Origin: Carposina sasakii
Lineage: Eukaryota > Arthropoda > Insecta > Lepidoptera > Carposinidae
Reading direction: 5' to 3'
Assembly (NCBI GenBank): GCA_014607495.2
Contig: CP053152.1
Coordinates: 248,001 to 312,000, forward strand
DNA length: 64,000 nt
Part shown: positions 62,336 to 64,000 of the stretch, piece by piece
Position numbering within the stretch: position 1 is the stretch's first letter
How the letters are laid out: every line of letters starts with the position of its first letter
Program-made: the position numbers and the translations under genes
The notes under the pieces: generated by a model
Databases searched by the model: none
Seen by the model: the letters and a program-made list of their open reading frames with translations, nothing else
Told to the model about the DNA's origin: nothing

Positions 62336-62954
62336 CTATTATGTAGGTTAAGGTGCTAGTTGTTTTATATTGACGATAATAATGCAATTTGGGATTGTTA
62401 AATTTTATACCGAATTGAGGTTATAGCTGATATTATAGCCTGCACTGTTTTGTTATTAGGTATTATTACTGGTAAACTCATGGTCGAAATTAGGGTATTT
62501 TATGGTCTACAAAATGTACTAATAACATTTTCGAGTGTGTAAATGTACTACCTTTAGAGCGATGAGCTAGCATCCTCTCGCTGATGTTCTATGCTTGCTA
62601 TGCAAAAGGTGGCTGTCCATCTCCGTCGTGATTTTGTGGCTCTGGCTACCCCATTCCGGCAACACAGTCAATGTATTTACATGTACAACTTAATATACGT
62701 ACATAATATTCTTAGACATTAAAACTTATTTTGCTGAATTAGTTCAGAAACCAAGAAAATTTCGTTATTTTTTCCCTCGAGTATTATTTTGGCCGCCATC
62801 TTAATAAACATTTGACATGTCAGTTCACGTCTCGTGTTGCTCAGTGACTCGCTCAAACCAGTCGCTTGGAAACTGACACGCGTGAGCGTTAACATAGTAA
62901 ATACATCACAATCTAGCTGTGGAAATAATATATCGTGATTTTTTTTTTCATGAC
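62336..62954. other. No recognised feature
   Basis: AT-rich. A - strand frame (62719-62988) overlaps the next MITE. Confidence 0.3.
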
Positions 62955-63086
62955 TAACAGCCAATTCCAATAATTGATGTCGAGACATTTTTGGTATATA
63001 TCAGATTAAATGTTCAATTGCTTTCATACAAAATTTAAATTTTTGAATAATCCTTTATGATCTCTAGTATTGAAATTGGTCGTTAG
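62955..63086. mobile_element. MITE with CTAACAGCCAATTCCAATA ends
   Basis: CTAACAGCCAATTCCAATA and TATTGAAATTGGTCGTTAG form 19-bp inverted ends with two mismatches. Second copy of 25375-25511. Confidence 0.65.
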
Positions 63087-63117
63087 TGGCTGGCATATTT
63101 ATGTATATACGCTTGTG

Positions 63118-63440
63118 ACGCGCACCTTCCAAGCGGGAGGCGCAAGTTCGATCCCAGTCACGGGCCTGTACCAATGAATGTATTTCATGTACAGATTTTA
63201 ACGTTGCAAAATTGTCACTTAGCTCGTGCCTCGGAAAGTACGTAAAACAGTCGGTCCTGCGCCTGATCTCTCTCCGGTCGTGTCGGCTTTCCGTCCCATC
63301 GGACTATGAGAGTAACGGAATAGAGAGTGCACCTGTGTTTGCGCACACACTTGTGCACTATAATATCTCCTGCGTACCTGGCCAATCTCCGTAGAGATTG
63401 GTCGCCTTGGCCGAAATCGGAGATCATCATCATCATCATA
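63118..63440 (+). mobile_element. SINE-A, missing the first part of its head
   Basis: Starts at ACGCGCACCTTCCAAGCGGG (box A lost), box B AGTTCGATCCCAGTCACGGG, body as in 18805, end GCCTTGGCCGAAATCGGAGA with a (ATC)n tail. Confidence 0.75.
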
Positions 63441-63560
63441 TACGCTTGTAGCTACAAAATGGGGAAGAACTGAGAGATTACAAAGGAAATCCTACAGTAA
63501 CGTTTAGCATAGCCGGGCCAGACAGATGTAAAAGATCTATGACAGTTGCAGGCCCAACGC
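63441..63560 (+). repeat. REP-S dispersed repeat
   Basis: AAGGAAATCCTACAGTAACG TTTAGCATAGCCGGGCCAGA, AAGATCTATGACAGTTGCAG. Confidence 0.5.
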
Positions 63561-63924
63561 GCTTAATGCTGGGACCACACTAACGGGAAATACCGTTGAT
63601 TAACGCGTTAAGAGGAAGCAAACGTTATTTTGCATCATTTTGATGTAATATGCTGAAGCGGGTGCATGTTGTTTGTTTAATGTGAGACTTTTGCAGTATA
63701 TTCTTAGTCCCCTTAACTATGTCGTATAAAGCCAAAAACATGATTTAATGACTTTCGCTCGATAGTTTTGTTTTTTGAATGCAACATGTTTTTTAGACAT
63801 TTTTCCGTTTATTTCGGCTATTACATGAGATAGGTGTTTAAAATTGTCCATTAAATTTTGGTGTAGTCACGACTTATCGCGATATTCAATGGCATTTTCC
63901 GTTAGTGTGGCCTTAGCATTAGAG
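63561..63924. other. No recognised feature
   Basis: CCACACTAACGGGAAATACC at 63577 and GGCATTTTCCGTTAGTGTGG at 63890 are inverted to each other, 330 bp apart, so this may be an uncatalogued TIR element (about 63577-63911). Confidence 0.4.
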
Positions 63925-64000
63925 AACGCTCCTGGGCGTGGTGCCGGCAGAATAGAGTTTATACCACCCCATGCCTGCCCGTGGGTATCGTACTAGGCGA
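63925..64000 (+). mobile_element. RTE-a LINE body, runs off the window
   Basis: GGCGTGGTGCCGGCAGAATA GAGTTTATACCACCCCATGC CTGCCCGTGGGTATCGTACT AGGCGA matches the reverse of 16900-16985. The 3' end should follow beyond base 64000. Confidence 0.65.

Overview
This is AT-rich eukaryotic DNA that reads as a moth or butterfly genome. The evidence is one insect neuropeptide-receptor gene together with repeat families typical of Lepidoptera: Helitrons ending in CTAG, tRNA-derived SINEs, RTE-like and jockey-like LINE 3' ends, and many foldback MITEs. Nothing here looks bacterial or viral.

Only one gene is well supported. It is an allatostatin-C (somatostatin-type) receptor on the + strand, with its whole coding sequence in one exon (29890-31107, 405 aa). 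It is preceded by a short untranslated exon (29461-29512) and a 337-nt intron, and followed by a GC-rich 3'UTR ending near an AATAAA at 31472. Its spliced leader appears to carry two minimal upstream ORFs. Its stop codon is followed by an in-frame stretch of 24 sense codons. About 3 kb around it (28.9-31.9 kb) is almost free of recognisable repeats.

The rest is a mosaic of mobile-element debris. Names used below: HEL-A = Helitron-like repeats whose + strand text starts ACTAG and whose other strand ends CTAG|T; PAL-1 = palindromic MITE with CAGGGTGTAAC ends and TA flanks; PAL-2 = palindromic MITE with GGTCGATTCC ends; TTAA-P = palindromic MITE flanked by TTAA; MITE-N = CAGGATG-ended element; RTE-a, RTE-b and RTE-c = three sets of 5'-truncated RTE-like LINE 3' ends; SINE-A, -B, -C and -D = tRNA-derived SINEs; REP-S, REP-T and REP-U = unclassified dispersed repeats; W and X = LINE-type 3' tails.

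Layout: 0-12 kb, HEL-A, REP-S, PAL and SINE fragments plus a roughly 120-bp tandem array. 12-14 kb, MITE-N, a TTAA-P copy nested in REP-T, and a 92-bp-arm hairpin. 14-16.4 kb, mostly unique sequence. 16-24 kb, PAL-1, RTE-a, SINE-A and a pair of inverted LINE tails. 24.4-28.9 kb, three broken LINE reverse-transcriptase remnants, a TTAA-P and a SINE-B. 28.9-31.5 kb, the receptor. 32-36 kb, dense nested MITEs and SINE-D. 38-44 kb, more MITEs, a complete short Helitron, a SINE-B with a LINE end inserted in it, and a LINE remnant. 44-49 kb, mostly unique. 49-64 kb, PAL-1, HEL-A, SINE-A, two nearly identical RTE-c copies, nested RTE-b, TTAA-P, PAL-2 and a final RTE-a copy running off the end.

Nesting gives a relative history: RTE-a entered SINE-B, PAL-2 entered PAL-1, SINE-C entered PAL-1, and TTAA-P entered REP-T. 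Boundaries of repeats were set by eye from similarity between copies and are mostly good to about 5-20 bp.
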